NCBI RefSeq assembly: GCF_022870905.1
Contig: NZ_CP091510.1
Location: forward strand, 806,001 to 870,000
DNA: 64,000 nt
DNA from: Neisseria arctica
Lineage (GTDB): Bacteria > Pseudomonadota > Gammaproteobacteria > Burkholderiales > Neisseriaceae
Reading direction: 5' to 3'
Positions 34,874-43,827 of this stretch are shown one piece after another (positions within the stretch are counted from its first letter, which is position 1; each line of letters opens with the position of its first letter). The translations under genes were made by a program, and so were the position numbers. The notes under the pieces are model-generated. The model did no database searches. It worked only from the letters and a program-made list of their open reading frames with translations, and was not told where the DNA came from.

Positions 34874-37333
34874 ATGACAGACAAAAAATTCGAGGAATAC
34901 AGTGCATTGGCAACATTGCCCTTGCGTGACGTGGTGGTTTATCCGCATATGGTGTTGCCGCTTTTCGTAGGTCGGCCAAAATCAATTGCCGCGCTGGATT
35001 TGGCGATGGCAAATGATGAGCCGGTATTTTTATTGGCGCAGCGCAACCCCAATGATGAAGAACCCAATGCTAAAGATCTGCATGAGATGGGTACGGTTGC
35101 ACACGTCTTACAAGTATTAAAATTGCCTGATGGAACAGTAAAAGTATTAGTAGAAGGTATCCGACGTGCCCGTGCGCTAACCGTAGAAGATAACGGGGAT
35201 CTGTTTCTGGCACATGTGGAGGCTGTTTATGACACCGAAACGGATAATGCCGATATGGAGGCATTGCGTCGAACCTTATTAGCCCAATTTGATCAGTTTG
35301 CCAAACTGAATAAAAAAATACCTGCCGAAGTTTTGGGTACCATTCACGGCATAGAGGATAATAGCCGCTTGGTAGATACTGTGGCCGCCCACTTGCAATT
35401 GAAGCTTGACCAGCGCCAAGAAATTTTGAATACCGTAGGTGTTTCGGCGAGGATGGAATATTTGCTGGCGCAAATCGAGTCTGAGCTGGATATTATGCAG
35501 GTGGAAAAGCGTATCCGCGGGCGTGTAAAACGCCAAATGGAGAAATCGCAGCGCGAGTATTACCTTAATGAGCAAGTCAAGGCAATTCAGAAAGAGTTGG
35601 GTGAGGAAGACGAGCGTGGCGAGCTGGATGCGTTAGAGGCAAAAATTAAAGCTGCCGGTATGAGTAAAGAGGCTGAAGAGAAATGTCTGTCTGAACTCAA
35701 AAAGCTGAAAATGATGCCGCCTATGTCGGCGGAATCAACAGTTGTCCGCAACTATATTGATACTTTACTTGAGTTGCCGTGGAAGAAAAAATCACGCGTT
35801 ATCAAAGATATTGCAAAAGCAGACCTGGTGCTTGACGCAGACCATTACGGTTTGGAAAAAGTAAAGGAGCGTATTCTGGAATATTTAGCAGTTCAGAAAC
35901 GTGTTGATAAAATCAAAGGCCCGATTTTGTGTTTGGTAGGTCCACCGGGGGTAGGTAAAACTTCTTTGGGTGAATCTATTGCCAAAGCAACGGGACGCCA
36001 GTATGTGCGTATGGCTTTGGGTGGCGTTCGGGATGAAAGCGAAATAAGAGGTCACCGCCGCACCTATATCGGTTCGATGCCGGGTAAAATTTTACAGAAC
36101 ATGGCTAAAGCCGGTGTAAAAAACCCATTATTTTTATTAGATGAAATCGATAAGATGGGGAATGATTTCCGCGGTGATCCTGCTAGTGCCTTATTGGAAG
36201 TGCTTGACCCTGAGCAAAACAGTAAGTTTGCCGACCATTATGCGGAAGTTGATTACGATTTGAGCGATGTAATGTTTATTGCTACATCCAATAGCTTGAA
36301 TATCCCTCCGGCATTGCTTGATAGAATGGAGATTATCCGTCTTTCAGGATATACCGAAGATGAGAAAATAAACATTGCTATGAAATATCTGGTACCTAAG
36401 CAGATGAAGCGCAATGGTGTTAAAGAGGGTGAGGCAGTCATTGATGAAACCGCTGTGCGCGATATCATCCGCTACTATACCCGCGAGGCCGGGGTGCGCT
36501 CGCTTGACCGCGAAATTGCTAAAATCTGCCGTAAAGTCGTGATGTCGGTTGCTTTGGCAGAAGATAAAAAAGCGGCAAGTAAGCCTAAGGGTAAAGGCCG
36601 AACCGGTAAAGCAGCTGTTGTAAGTGTGAATGCCGAAAACTTGCATGAATACTTGGGCGTTCGCCGTTTTGATTACGGTGTGGCCGAATCGGAAAACCGT
36701 ATCGGGCAAGTAACAGGTTTGGCCTGGACGGAGGTTGGCGGAGAATTGCTGACTATCGAAGCCGTTGCTTTGCGTGGCAAGGGTAATATAGTGCGTACCG
36801 GTAAGCTCGGAGATGTGATGCAAGAGTCTATTTCCGCTGCTTGGAGCGTAGTACGCTCTCGTACCGAAGGTTTGGGTATTGCACCTGACTTCTACGAGAA
36901 AAAAGATATGCATGTGCATGTGCCGGAAGGAGCTACTCCGAAAGACGGCCCGAGCGCGGGTATTGCGATGACATTGGCTATGGTTTCGGCTTTAACCGGC
37001 ATTCCGGTTCGTGCTGATGTGGCGATGACTGGGGAAATTACCTTGCGTGGCGAAGTATTGCCCATCGGCGGCTTAAAGGAAAAACTCTTGGCTGCATTAC
37101 GTGGCGGTATCAAACATGTTTTGATACCGAAAGATAATGTGAAAGATTTAGAGGAAATTCCTCAAAATGTGAAAGACGGCTTGGAAATTCATCCTGTCAA
37201 ATGGATTGATGAAGTATTGGCTTTGGGCTTGGAGCGCCAACCGGAGTCTTGGAAAGATCTTGAAGATACTGTTGGTCCCGCATCGGGTACTACAGTAACG
37301 GGCAAGTCAAGTACAAAAGCCACCAAGCATTAG
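34874..37333 (+). CDS. lon: ATP-dependent protease Lon
   Basis: About 819 aa serine protease that degrades misfolded and regulatory proteins. LAN substrate domain 1-200 ([22 protein letters not shown]), a coiled coil near 200-270, AAA+ domain with Walker A GPPGVGKT (356-363) and Walker [12 protein letters not shown], then the protease domain with Ser 694 ([11 protein letters not shown]) and Lys about 737 ([21 protein letters not shown]). There is a lysine-rich insert ([14 protein letters not shown]) before the protease domain. The start is ATG 34874 (MTDKKFEEY); ATG 34853 is an alternative. A sigma-32 promoter lies upstream and hup follows, as in many bacteria. Confidence 0.96.
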   Translation: MTDKKFEEYSALATLPLRDVVVYPHMVLPLFVGRPKSIAALDLAMANDEPVFLLAQRNPNDEEPNAKDLHEMGTVAHVLQVLKLPDGTVKVLVEGIRRARALTVEDNGDLFLAHVEAVYDTETDNADMEALRRTLLAQFDQFAKLNKKIPAEVLGTIHGIEDNSRLVDTVAAHLQLKLDQRQEILNTVGVSARMEYLLAQIESELDIMQVEKRIRGRVKRQMEKSQREYYLNEQVKAIQKELGEEDERGELDALEAKIKAAGMSKEAEEKCLSELKKLKMMPPMSAESTVVRNYIDTLLELPWKKKSRVIKDIAKADLVLDADHYGLEKVKERILEYLAVQKRVDKIKGPILCLVGPPGVGKTSLGESIAKATGRQYVRMALGGVRDESEIRGHRRTYIGSMPGKILQNMAKAGVKNPLFLLDEIDKMGNDFRGDPASALLEVLDPEQNSKFADHYAEVDYDLSDVMFIATSNSLNIPPALLDRMEIIRLSGYTEDEKINIAMKYLVPKQMKRNGVKEGEAVIDETAVRDIIRYYTREAGVRSLDREIAKICRKVVMSVALAEDKKAASKPKGKGRTGKAAVVSVNAENLHEYLGVRRFDYGVAESENRIGQVTGLAWTEVGGELLTIEAVALRGKGNIVRTGKLGDVMQESISAAWSVVRSRTEGLGIAPDFYEKKDMHVHVPEGATPKDGPSAGIAMTLAMVSALTGIPVRADVAMTGEITLRGEVLPIGGLKEKLLAALRGGIKHVLIPKDNVKDLEEIPQNVKDGLEIHPVKWIDEVLALGLERQPESWKDLEDTVGPASGTTVTGKSSTKATKH

Positions 37334-37413
37334 AATTGTAGCTGATGTGTTGTAAAAGGTATGGAGTATAGTGGATAAACGTCAATAAACCGCCATATTC
37401 CGTACCTTTGTGC

Positions 37414-37443
37414 TTGACACGGTGTTTTTAGGCTTGTTATAAA
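37414..37443 (+). promoter_or_regulatory. Strong sigma-70 promoter of hup
   Basis: TTGACA (37414-37419), an 18-base spacer and TATAAA (37438-37443), about 80 bp before the HU start. Confidence 0.7.
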
Positions 37444-37524
37444 GTCGCCAGATGTGTAAGTTTTAACCAAATGCCCGTTATACGTGGCTTTCATTATTCT
37501 CTAAACGATAGAAAGGGACTTATC

Positions 37525-37794
37525 GTGAACAAGTCTGAATTAATCGAAGCGATTGCTCAAGAAGCTGATATTTCTAAAGCTGCTGCCTCTAAAGCATTGG
37601 ACGGTATGATTAATGCCGTAACCGGCGCCTTGAAAAAAGGCGATACCGTAACTCTGGTCGGTTTCGGTACTTTCTATGTTGGTGAGCGTGCAGAGCGCCA
37701 AGGCCGTAACCCTAAAACCGGTGAGCCCCTGACTATTGCAGCAGCCAAAACACCTAAATTCCGTGCAGGTAAAGCATTGAAGGATGCTCTGTAA
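37525..37794 (+). CDS. hupB: DNA-binding protein HU
   Basis: 89 aa nucleoid protein that bends DNA. Start codon GTG 37525 with AAAGGGA upstream gives the canonical [25 protein letters not shown]. The flexible DNA-binding arms show [38 protein letters not shown] with the intercalating Pro (NPKTG). Between lon and a strong terminator, with its own promoter. Confidence 0.97.
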   Translation: MNKSELIEAIAQEADISKAAASKALDGMINAVTGALKKGDTVTLVGFGTFYVGERAERQGRNPKTGEPLTIAAAKTPKFRAGKALKDAL

Positions 37795-37822
37795 TAAATA
37801 TTTGTTTTAAAAGCATCCACAG

Positions 37823-37847
37823 AGCAGGCTTTCGGCCTGCTTTTTTT
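37823..37847 (+). terminator. Intrinsic terminator of hupB
   Basis: AGCAGGC/GCCTGCT around a TTTCG loop, followed by T7; about 30 bp past the stop. Confidence 0.85.
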
Positions 37848-38049
37848 ATGGTTGAAGTTTTTCTTTTACGCAAGTCGGAGTCAGTAATTATTGTTCTGCG
37901 CGATTTGTACGGGTTACATTTGGAGTATTTGAAAGACCGAATTTTCAGGCGGCTTGAGATTGCCCGATTTGAAAAGAGGCCATTTCCCAGCCGACCTTTA
38001 TAATTAATCATAAAGATTTTTTGAGATATGAGATGTACGAATATGAAAA

Positions 38050-38078
38050 ATGCCGCCCATAATTTTAGTGGGCGGCAT
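38050..38078 (-). terminator. Intrinsic terminator of sodB
   Basis: ATGCCGCCCA/TGGGCGGCAT perfect 10-bp stem; on the minus strand TTTTTCAT follows. It lies 16 bp after the sodB stop. Confidence 0.8.
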
Positions 38079-38093
38079 TGGTATTTCAATTAG

Positions 38094-38675
38094 TTATGAA
38101 GCAAAGCGTTTTGCTACTTCATCCCAATTTACGATTTCCCAAAAGCCTTTGAGGTAGTTCGGGCGGCTATTGCGGTAGTCGATATAATAGGCGTGTTCCC
38201 ATACGTCACAAGTCAACAATGGAGTGGCATCTCCGGTTAACGGAGTGGCGGCATTGCTGGTGGAAACCAAGTCTAAAGAACCATCGGTTTTTTTGACCAA
38301 CCAAGCCCAGCCGGAGCCGAAAGTACCTGCAGCACAGGCATTGAATGCTTCTTGGAAGGCTTCAAAGCTGCCCCATTTGGCATCAATTGCGGTAGCTAAG
38401 TCACCGCTAGGTTTGCCTTGGCCTTTGGGTGTAAAGCCCAGCCAGTAGAAAGTGTGGTTCCAAGTTTGGGCCGCATTGTTAAAGATGCCACCTGAAGATT
38501 TTTTAACGATTTCTTCCAAAGACAGATTTTCAAATTCGGTGCCTTTGATTTGATTGTTCAGGTTGGTGATATATGTTTGATGGTGTTTGCCGTAGTGGTA
38601 TTCTAAAGTTTCTTTGGACAAGTGCGGTTCGAGAGCGTCTAAAGCGTAGGGTAGTTCGGGCAATTTGTGTTCCAT
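38094..38675 (-). CDS. sodB: Iron superoxide dismutase
   Basis: 193 aa, dismutes superoxide in the cytoplasm. Metal ligands His 27, His 74, Asp 157 and His 161 are all present ([26 protein letters not shown]). The [11 protein letters not shown] segment and [11 protein letters not shown] are of the Fe-type. Single gene divergent from dnaB, with a good terminator. Confidence 0.96.
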   Translation of the reverse strand: MEHKLPELPYALDALEPHLSKETLEYHYGKHHQTYITNLNNQIKGTEFENLSLEEIVKKSSGGIFNNAAQTWNHTFYWLGFTPKGQGKPSGDLATAIDAKWGSFEAFQEAFNACAAGTFGSGWAWLVKKTDGSLDLVSTSNAATPLTGDATPLLTCDVWEHAYYIDYRNSRPNYLKGFWEIVNWDEVAKRFAS

Positions 38676-38858
38676 GATTCACTCCTGTGGTTTGGTGTTT
38701 GTGTGTTTGCATACTTGGAAAAGCTGCCTGTTGTTAAGTGGCGGCTACCAAGTTTAGCTTGATTGATTTTACCTGCTTCGGCTTGAAAAAACCAATAAAA
38801 CTTATCGTAGCTCTCTTCCAACCGTTATAATGATAAGTTGATCGATAAGGAATGCAGT

Positions 38859-40268
38859 ATGAATGATTTAACCGATATGATGCCGTCTGATGATAGGGAA
38901 GTGAGTGTGCTTTCGTTGCCGCCGCATTCAATGGAGGCTGAACAGTCGGTATTGGGCGGTCTGTTGTTGGAAAATTCGGCATGGGATCGCATTGCTGATG
39001 TGGTCATGGGAGAAGACTTTTATCGCCACGAACACAGAGTAATTTTCCGTGCTATTGCCAATTTGATTAATGAAAGCCGTCCTGCTGATGTGATTACGGT
39101 TCAAGAGGCATTGGAGCGTAATGGCGAATTAGAAGCGGCGGGAGGCTTTAATTATCTGATTACATTAGCTCAGAATACGCCGTCTGCAGCTAATATCCGC
39201 CGTTATGCTGAGATCGTTCGCGAGCGTTCGATTATGCGGCAATTGGCAGAGGTCGGAACGGATATTGCCCGCAGTGCTTATAACCCTCAGGGGAGGGATG
39301 CGGGGCAATTATTGGATGAAGCGGAAAATAAAGTATTCCAAATTGCGGAAAGCACAGCAAAATCCAAACAGGGTTTTTTGGATATGCCCGGGCTGCTGAA
39401 AGAGGTGGTTGAGCGCATTGATATGCTTTATTCGCGTGATAATCCTAATGAGGTAACAGGTATAGCAACTGGCTTTATTGATTTAGATAAAAAAACATCA
39501 GGTTTACAGCCGGGTGATTTAATTATTGTTGCCGGTCGGCCCTCTATGGGTAAAACGGCTTTTTCAATCAATATCGCTGAATATGTAGCAGTGGAATTAA
39601 AGTTGCCGGTTGCCGTATTTTCCATGGAAATGGGGGGGGCACAGCTTGTAATGCGTATGTTGGGTTCGGTTGGGAGAATTGACCAGCATGTGTTGAAAAC
39701 CGGAGCGTTACAGGATGAACACTGGGGGCGTTTGAACGATGCGGTTGTGAAGTTATCTGATGCTCCGATGTTTATTGATGAAACACCGGGTCTGACTGCA
39801 CTTGAATTGCGTGCCCGAGCGCGCCGTTTGGCCCGTCAGTTTGGTGGCAAGCTTGGTTTGATTGTGATTGATTATCTACAATTAATGCAAGGTTCTGGCC
39901 GTTCGGATAACCGAACTGCGGAATTGGGTGAGATTTCACGTTCTTTGAAGGCATTAGCCAAAGAGTTGCAGGTGCCGGTGATTGCTTTGTCGCAGTTAAG
40001 CCGTGCAGTAGAGCAGAGAACCGATAAGCGCCCGATGATGTCGGATTTGCGTGAATCCGGTGCGATTGAACAAGATGCTGATTTGATTATGTTTATGTAT
40101 CGTGATGAATACTATAATGCTGAAAGTCAGTTGAAAGGTTTGGCTGAGTGTATCGTCGGTAAACATCGTAACGGCCCAACGGGTAAGGTTTTTCTCACCT
40201 TTATGGGGCAGTTTACAAAATTTGATAATGCGGCTTATATTCCTGAGTCGGCAATGATGGAAGATTGA
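38859..40268 (+). CDS. dnaB: Replicative DNA helicase DnaB
   Basis: 469 aa hexameric helicase of the replication fork. N-terminal domain LPPHSMEAEQSVLGGLLL, Walker A GRPSMGKT (226-233), Walker B GLIVIDYLQLM, H4 motif ELGEISRSLKALAKELQVPVIALSQLSRAVEQR, and the C-terminal LRESGAIEQDADLIMFMYRDEYY. ATG 38859 has AAGGA upstream. It contains an unbroken run of eight G (39632-39639, in MEMGGAQL), unusual for an essential gene. It precedes the minor pilin cluster, the standard neisserial order. TATAAT at 38826-38831 is the likely -10. Confidence 0.97.
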   Translation: MNDLTDMMPSDDREVSVLSLPPHSMEAEQSVLGGLLLENSAWDRIADVVMGEDFYRHEHRVIFRAIANLINESRPADVITVQEALERNGELEAAGGFNYLITLAQNTPSAANIRRYAEIVRERSIMRQLAEVGTDIARSAYNPQGRDAGQLLDEAENKVFQIAESTAKSKQGFLDMPGLLKEVVERIDMLYSRDNPNEVTGIATGFIDLDKKTSGLQPGDLIIVAGRPSMGKTAFSINIAEYVAVELKLPVAVFSMEMGGAQLVMRMLGSVGRIDQHVLKTGALQDEHWGRLNDAVVKLSDAPMFIDETPGLTALELRARARRLARQFGGKLGLIVIDYLQLMQGSGRSDNRTAELGEISRSLKALAKELQVPVIALSQLSRAVEQRTDKRPMMSDLRESGAIEQDADLIMFMYRDEYYNAESQLKGLAECIVGKHRNGPTGKVFLTFMGQFTKFDNAAYIPESAMMED

Positions 40269-40425
40269 TACATAAGTATAGCGAAATACCATATTTTATT
40301 AGGTGCTCTCACACTTATCGTTTAAAATGCCATCATAAAAAATTCACAAAATACTACACATTACGTAAGCCCATGCAGTTTGAAACTAACTTGGTCTTAC
40401 CGAATTACGTCTATCAGGCAAATTT

Positions 40426-41079
40426 ATGCATTTGAAACAAAAAGGTTTTACACTAATCGAATTGATGGTGGTGATTGCCGTGATGGCTATCATGGCAACC
40501 ATCGCCCTTCCAAATATGAGCCAATGGCTTGCCAGCCGGAAAGTGGCATCGCAAGCCGAAAAAGTGGCTAATCTTCTCCGTTTTGCGCGTGCGGAAGCCG
40601 TGCGTTTGAACGCTCCCGTTTATATTTGCCCTGTGCAGGTAAGATCTGACGGTAATATCGACAGTTATTGTGATGCTAATTATGCCCAGCAGGGTATTGC
40701 AGCATATGCCGAGCGTGATGATAATCCCAATAAGTATGAGCGTAAATCTACTGATATAGCCTTGCGTGCAGTGCCGTTGAATATGAATGGTAGCTCGGCA
40801 ATTTCTTTTAGTGCCGAATCTGTACCTGTTTCAGGGACGGGTAATGGGGCGGCAGTTAAAATGATGGGATTTTTACCTAACGGTAACTTCGGCTATAACA
40901 CCCAAAATATGAGTCCTACCAGTTTAAGCTGGTCGGCGGGGGCCGTAGTTTTGACTTTGAGTGATACTGCCAATGGTTCGGGTTATCAATCCAAGCTGTT
41001 AGTTGATAACAGTGGACGTGTAAGTTTTTGCGAACCTGGTGATTCACGGACTGGATGTAGTGATGAGGAAAAACCATGA
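40426..41079 (+). CDS. pilH: Type IV minor pilin PilH (FimT/GspH)
   Basis: 217 aa. Short class III prepilin leader MHLKQKG cut before FTLIELMVV, with Glu at mature position 5; PilD would cleave it. The N-terminal helix is followed by a FimT/GspH-like beta domain with cysteines at CPVQVR, DSYCDANY, FCEPG and TGCSDE. First of five core minor pilins that prime pilus assembly and counter PilT retraction. The stop overlaps the pilI start by four bases (ATGA). Confidence 0.92.
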   Translation: MHLKQKGFTLIELMVVIAVMAIMATIALPNMSQWLASRKVASQAEKVANLLRFARAEAVRLNAPVYICPVQVRSDGNIDSYCDANYAQQGIAAYAERDDNPNKYERKSTDIALRAVPLNMNGSSAISFSAESVPVSGTGNGAAVKMMGFLPNGNFGYNTQNMSPTSLSWSAGAVVLTLSDTANGSGYQSKLLVDNSGRVSFCEPGDSRTGCSDEEKP

Positions 41080-41618
41080 AAGTAATGAACGTGAAGTCAT
41101 ATGATGTTCAACAGTCCAGCCGTGGCCGTCTGAAAAATCAGCAGAGCGGTATGACGTTAATCGAAGTATTGGTGGCTATGGTCGTGCTGGCTTTAGGTAT
41201 TTTGGCATTGTTGGCTACCCAGCTACGTACGGTTTCCGGCGTGGCTGAAGCGCAAAGTCAAACAGTTGCGGCACAAGCAGTGCAGAATCTGATTGAAGGT
41301 ATGTTGGCTAATCCAACAGCTACGGCAGTAACAAAAAATGGCAATGAAACAGGTTGGAAAAGTTATTCTTATGCTGCTTATCATAAAACCGGTACCGCAA
41401 AGCAAACTTCAATAACAAATAAAAACGAATTTACTAAAAGCGAGTTGGCGGCAAGTCAATTGGCTGAGTTTGAGAATGCATTAGTCAATGTTTCCGAGAC
41501 TCCTGCACGATATACAATTGCGGCAAATGCAACCGGTGATACGGTAATTACCGTAACATGGGGTGGAGATGACCAAATAACTGAAAGCTATACTTATTCG
41601 GCACGGGTATCACAATAA
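41076..41618 (+). CDS. pilI: Type IV minor pilin PilI (PilV/GspI-type)
   Basis: 180 aa. A long leader ending LKNQQSG is followed by the mature start MTLIEVLVAMVVLALGILALLATQL, with Glu at position 5. The Met at mature position 1 in place of Phe is common in this subunit. The C-terminal domain is Thr/Ala-rich and ends ITVTWGGDDQITESYTYSARV, the family's typical close. Overlaps pilH by four bases and pilJ by one. Confidence 0.92.
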   Translation: MKVMNVKSYDVQQSSRGRLKNQQSGMTLIEVLVAMVVLALGILALLATQLRTVSGVAEAQSQTVAAQAVQNLIEGMLANPTATAVTKNGNETGWKSYSYAAYHKTGTAKQTSITNKNEFTKSELAASQLAEFENALVNVSETPARYTIAANATGDTVITVTWGGDDQITESYTYSARVSQ

Positions 41619-42667
41619 TGACGATAAATATAAAAAAAACAAGACACATAACGGCGGCAAGAGCACGGCAAAAAGGCTTCAGCCTGATTGAATTTTTGGT
41701 GGCCAGTATATTAAGTATGATTGTGTTAATCGCAGTCGGCTCGGGTTATTTTGCTTCACGGAAAATCAATGATGTTGCGCTTGCCAGACTTTCCGTACAG
41801 CAGGATTTGCGTAATGCGGCCAATCTGATTGTGCGGGATGCGCGTATGGCAGGTGGTTTCGGTTGCTTCAATATGTTAAATCATAAAGCAGATGCGATTA
41901 AAAGCGATGATGATGATATTGCTAAAAGCGATGATGATGATATTGCTAAAAGCGATGATGCCGCAGAGTATCCACCAAAATTAAAGCCTGAGGATACCGC
42001 ACAAACTACTTTAGTTCCGATTAAGCAGCAACCTTTGCCTAAGTTAGGTTTAAAAGGTAATGCTTTGATCTTCCAATATGGTATCGGGTCTGCTTCTGTG
42101 TCGCAGAATGCGGCAGGCAGCTTACGCTTAAATATACCCACCGGTGATCCTTTGCAGGGATTAAATGCTTCGATGCCTTTGATTATCAGCAGTTGTAATG
42201 TTTTAGATCGGCCTTCATCCATTACTTGGGCCAATGATCAGTTAACTACTACTCCGGCTATTGATGCAACTCATGTACCGGCAGAGATGGTAGTACAGCG
42301 TTACGTTGCGAATGCCTATGGTATTGGAGATGAGGGGGGGTTGTTGCGTTATGAGTTAGGGAGTGATGGGAAGTGGAGTAAGGATTCCGCGCAATTATTG
42401 ATGGCAGATGTCAGTAGTATGACTGTGAATTATGGTTATCTAGTATGCCCGAATAATGCTGCAGGCGCTGTAGCAGGCACAGCAGCAAGTGAAACCTATC
42501 AATTTTCTACCCAGCTCCGTACTGATATGGCACCTGCTTTAATCCGTATTACGTTGAATGGCGGCAGTATGGCTGCGGGGGGGGGTAATATTGATGCCGG
42601 TAATGTAGATATTTATACAATTGATGCTGCTGTAAGGGGAGGCATGACATGCGAAGACAATATTTAA
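41618..42667 (+). CDS. pilJ: Type IV minor pilin PilJ (PilW/GspJ-type), with repeats and G tract
   Basis: 349 aa. Leader ending RARQKG, mature start FSLIEFLVASILSMIVLIAVGSGYFASRK with Glu 5, then the PilW motif LRNAANLIVRDARMAGGFGCFN. Residues about 95-115 hold an acidic tandem repeat (KSDDDDIA twice plus a partial copy) encoded by 24-bp units. A run of nine G (42577-42585) lies near codon 320; gain of one G gives an immediate TAA and loss of one G gives TAG eight codons later, so the last 27 or so residues depend on tract length. A second run of seven G is at 42334-42340. The stop overlaps pilK by 19 bp. Confidence 0.92.
   Translation: MTINIKKTRHITAARARQKGFSLIEFLVASILSMIVLIAVGSGYFASRKINDVALARLSVQQDLRNAANLIVRDARMAGGFGCFNMLNHKADAIKSDDDDIAKSDDDDIAKSDDAAEYPPKLKPEDTAQTTLVPIKQQPLPKLGLKGNALIFQYGIGSASVSQNAAGSLRLNIPTGDPLQGLNASMPLIISSCNVLDRPSSITWANDQLTTTPAIDATHVPAEMVVQRYVANAYGIGDEGGLLRYELGSDGKWSKDSAQLLMADVSSMTVNYGYLVCPNNAAGAVAGTAASETYQFSTQLRTDMAPALIRITLNGGSMAAGGGNIDAGNVDIYTIDAAVRGGMTCEDNI
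41900..41961 (+). repeat. 24-bp in-frame tandem repeat in pilJ
   Basis: Two perfect units (41900-41923 and 41924-41947) and a 14-base partial third (41948-41961), encoding KSDDDDIA. The period is a multiple of three, so copy changes would alter length without shifting the frame. Confidence 0.9.
42577..42585 (+). repeat. Poly-G tract (9 G) in pilJ
   Basis: Homopolymer of nine G within codons 320-323 of pilJ, in frame as written. Tracts of this kind mediate phase variation by slipped-strand mispairing in Neisseria (as in pilC). Confidence 0.85.
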
Positions 42668-43215
42668 GCAATATGCCGCCGGTTAAGCAGCAGGGCTTTG
42701 CTTTGTTTATCGTTCTGATTATGATGATTGTAGTGGCCGTATTGGTTGTGGCTGCAGCCCAATCCTACAATACGGAAATGAGGATCAGCTCAAATGATGC
42801 CGATCGCAAGTTGGCGATGTCGGTTGCAGAAGCCGCCCTACGGCAAGGAGAGAGTGAAATTGCAGATTTGGAGGATCCTAGTTTTACTGCTGATTGCACA
42901 GATGGCTTATGCTCTCCTGCAAATGCGCAAGCTGCAACAGTTAGCGGCACCCGTCAAGGCACGGTTAATTTGGCTGCAGGCGGTACTGTTCCAGTTTGGC
43001 AGCCTAAATCATGTGGTGAAGATACTTGCTTGGAAAGCAAAGGTAAAACGTATGGGGCAACCGGTAGCGGTGTCAGTAAGGCGGCACGTTATGTGATTGA
43101 GTTTATCAGTCATCAAAATAATGTTACGGTTTATCGTGTAACAGCCCGTGCTTGGGGTAAAAATGCCAATACTATGGTAACGGTACAATCTTATGTTGAA
43201 TCATCGGGTAATTGA
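42649..43215 (+). CDS. pilK: Type IV minor pilin PilK (PilX/GspK-type)
   Basis: 188 aa. Leader ending PPVKQQG, mature start FALFIVLIMMIVVAVLVVAAAQSYNTEMRISSNDADRKLAMSVAEAALRQGE. Position 5 of the mature protein is Ile, not Glu, as is usual for GspK-type tip subunits. SVAEAALRQGE is the PilX/GspK helix signature. The C-terminal domain has four cysteines (ADCTDGLC, SCGEDTC), probably two disulfides. Overlaps pilJ by 19 bp and the next frame by a few bases. Confidence 0.92.
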   Translation: MRRQYLSNMPPVKQQGFALFIVLIMMIVVAVLVVAAAQSYNTEMRISSNDADRKLAMSVAEAALRQGESEIADLEDPSFTADCTDGLCSPANAQAATVSGTRQGTVNLAAGGTVPVWQPKSCGEDTCLESKGKTYGATGSGVSKAARYVIEFISHQNNVTVYRVTARAWGKNANTMVTVQSYVESSGN

Positions 43216-43229
43216 TACGGGCAAAGATT

Positions 43230-43667
43230 ATGAATCAAAAATTGAATACTGCCGGTATGACATTATTGGAAATTATGATTGTTATCGCTATTTTAGGTAT
43301 ATTGGCAACTATCGCGTATCCTTCCTATATCCGTTATGTAGAGCGTGGCGATTTGGTTAGTGCACAAGCGGATATGATGAAAATTAATGCTTTGTTAAAA
43401 ACCGAGCAGGTTAAAAATCCAAAAGTAGATTTGCAAAATGCGGTTACTATCAGCAATGAGTTGGATAAGAGGGTCAATGAAAAATATACGGTGGCCTTGA
43501 AATTGAAAGAAGCCGGTTGCCCGACTACTTATTGTTTGGTAAGTGTGCCTAAAGATAGCAACTATACGCTTGCCGCATGGATGGATAGCCTGGGCAATAA
43601 TTACAGTTGTACTACTGCCGCGGCAGCCAATGGTTTCAATACCAGTGGCGCATGTGAAAAGCGGTAG
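43230..43667 (+). CDS. pilX: Minor pilin PilX/PilL (PilE-like)
   Basis: 145 aa. Leader MNQKLNTAG, mature start MTLLEIMIVIAILGILATIAYPSYIRYVERGDLVSAQADMMKINALLK with Glu 5 and the long hydrophobic helix of a type IVa pilin. Two cysteine pairs: CPTTYC in the middle and CTT...GAC at the end (D-region disulfide). In pathogenic Neisseria the gene in this place (pilX/pilL) promotes aggregation and adhesion. The start at ATG 43230 is preferred over the frame opening at 43212. Last gene of pilHIJKX. Confidence 0.88.
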   Translation: MNQKLNTAGMTLLEIMIVIAILGILATIAYPSYIRYVERGDLVSAQADMMKINALLKTEQVKNPKVDLQNAVTISNELDKRVNEKYTVALKLKEAGCPTTYCLVSVPKDSNYTLAAWMDSLGNNYSCTTAAAANGFNTSGACEKR

Positions 43668-43761
43668 TAAAGCGGTAGTTCGGCATCAATTATCTCCTTA
43701 TAGCAAAATTAGGTGCATAAAAGCATCAAATCTATATTTGTTGATTTTATGAATATATAAG

Positions 43762-43815
43762 GCCGTCTGAAAACACGGATTGCAGCACATGCTACAATCT
43801 TGCTTTTCAGACGGC
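43762..43815 (+). terminator. Spaced DUS pair between pilX and radA
   Basis: GCCGTCTGAA and its complement 33 bases apart; the right copy ends a dozen bases before radA. The wide spacing makes it a weaker terminator than the tight pairs. Confidence 0.5.
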
Positions 43816-43827
43816 CTTTTTACAATT

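Noticed and set aside
37754..38089. 111-codon minus-strand frame between hupB and sodB
   Set aside because: It overlaps the end of hupB and two terminators and shows no family pattern.
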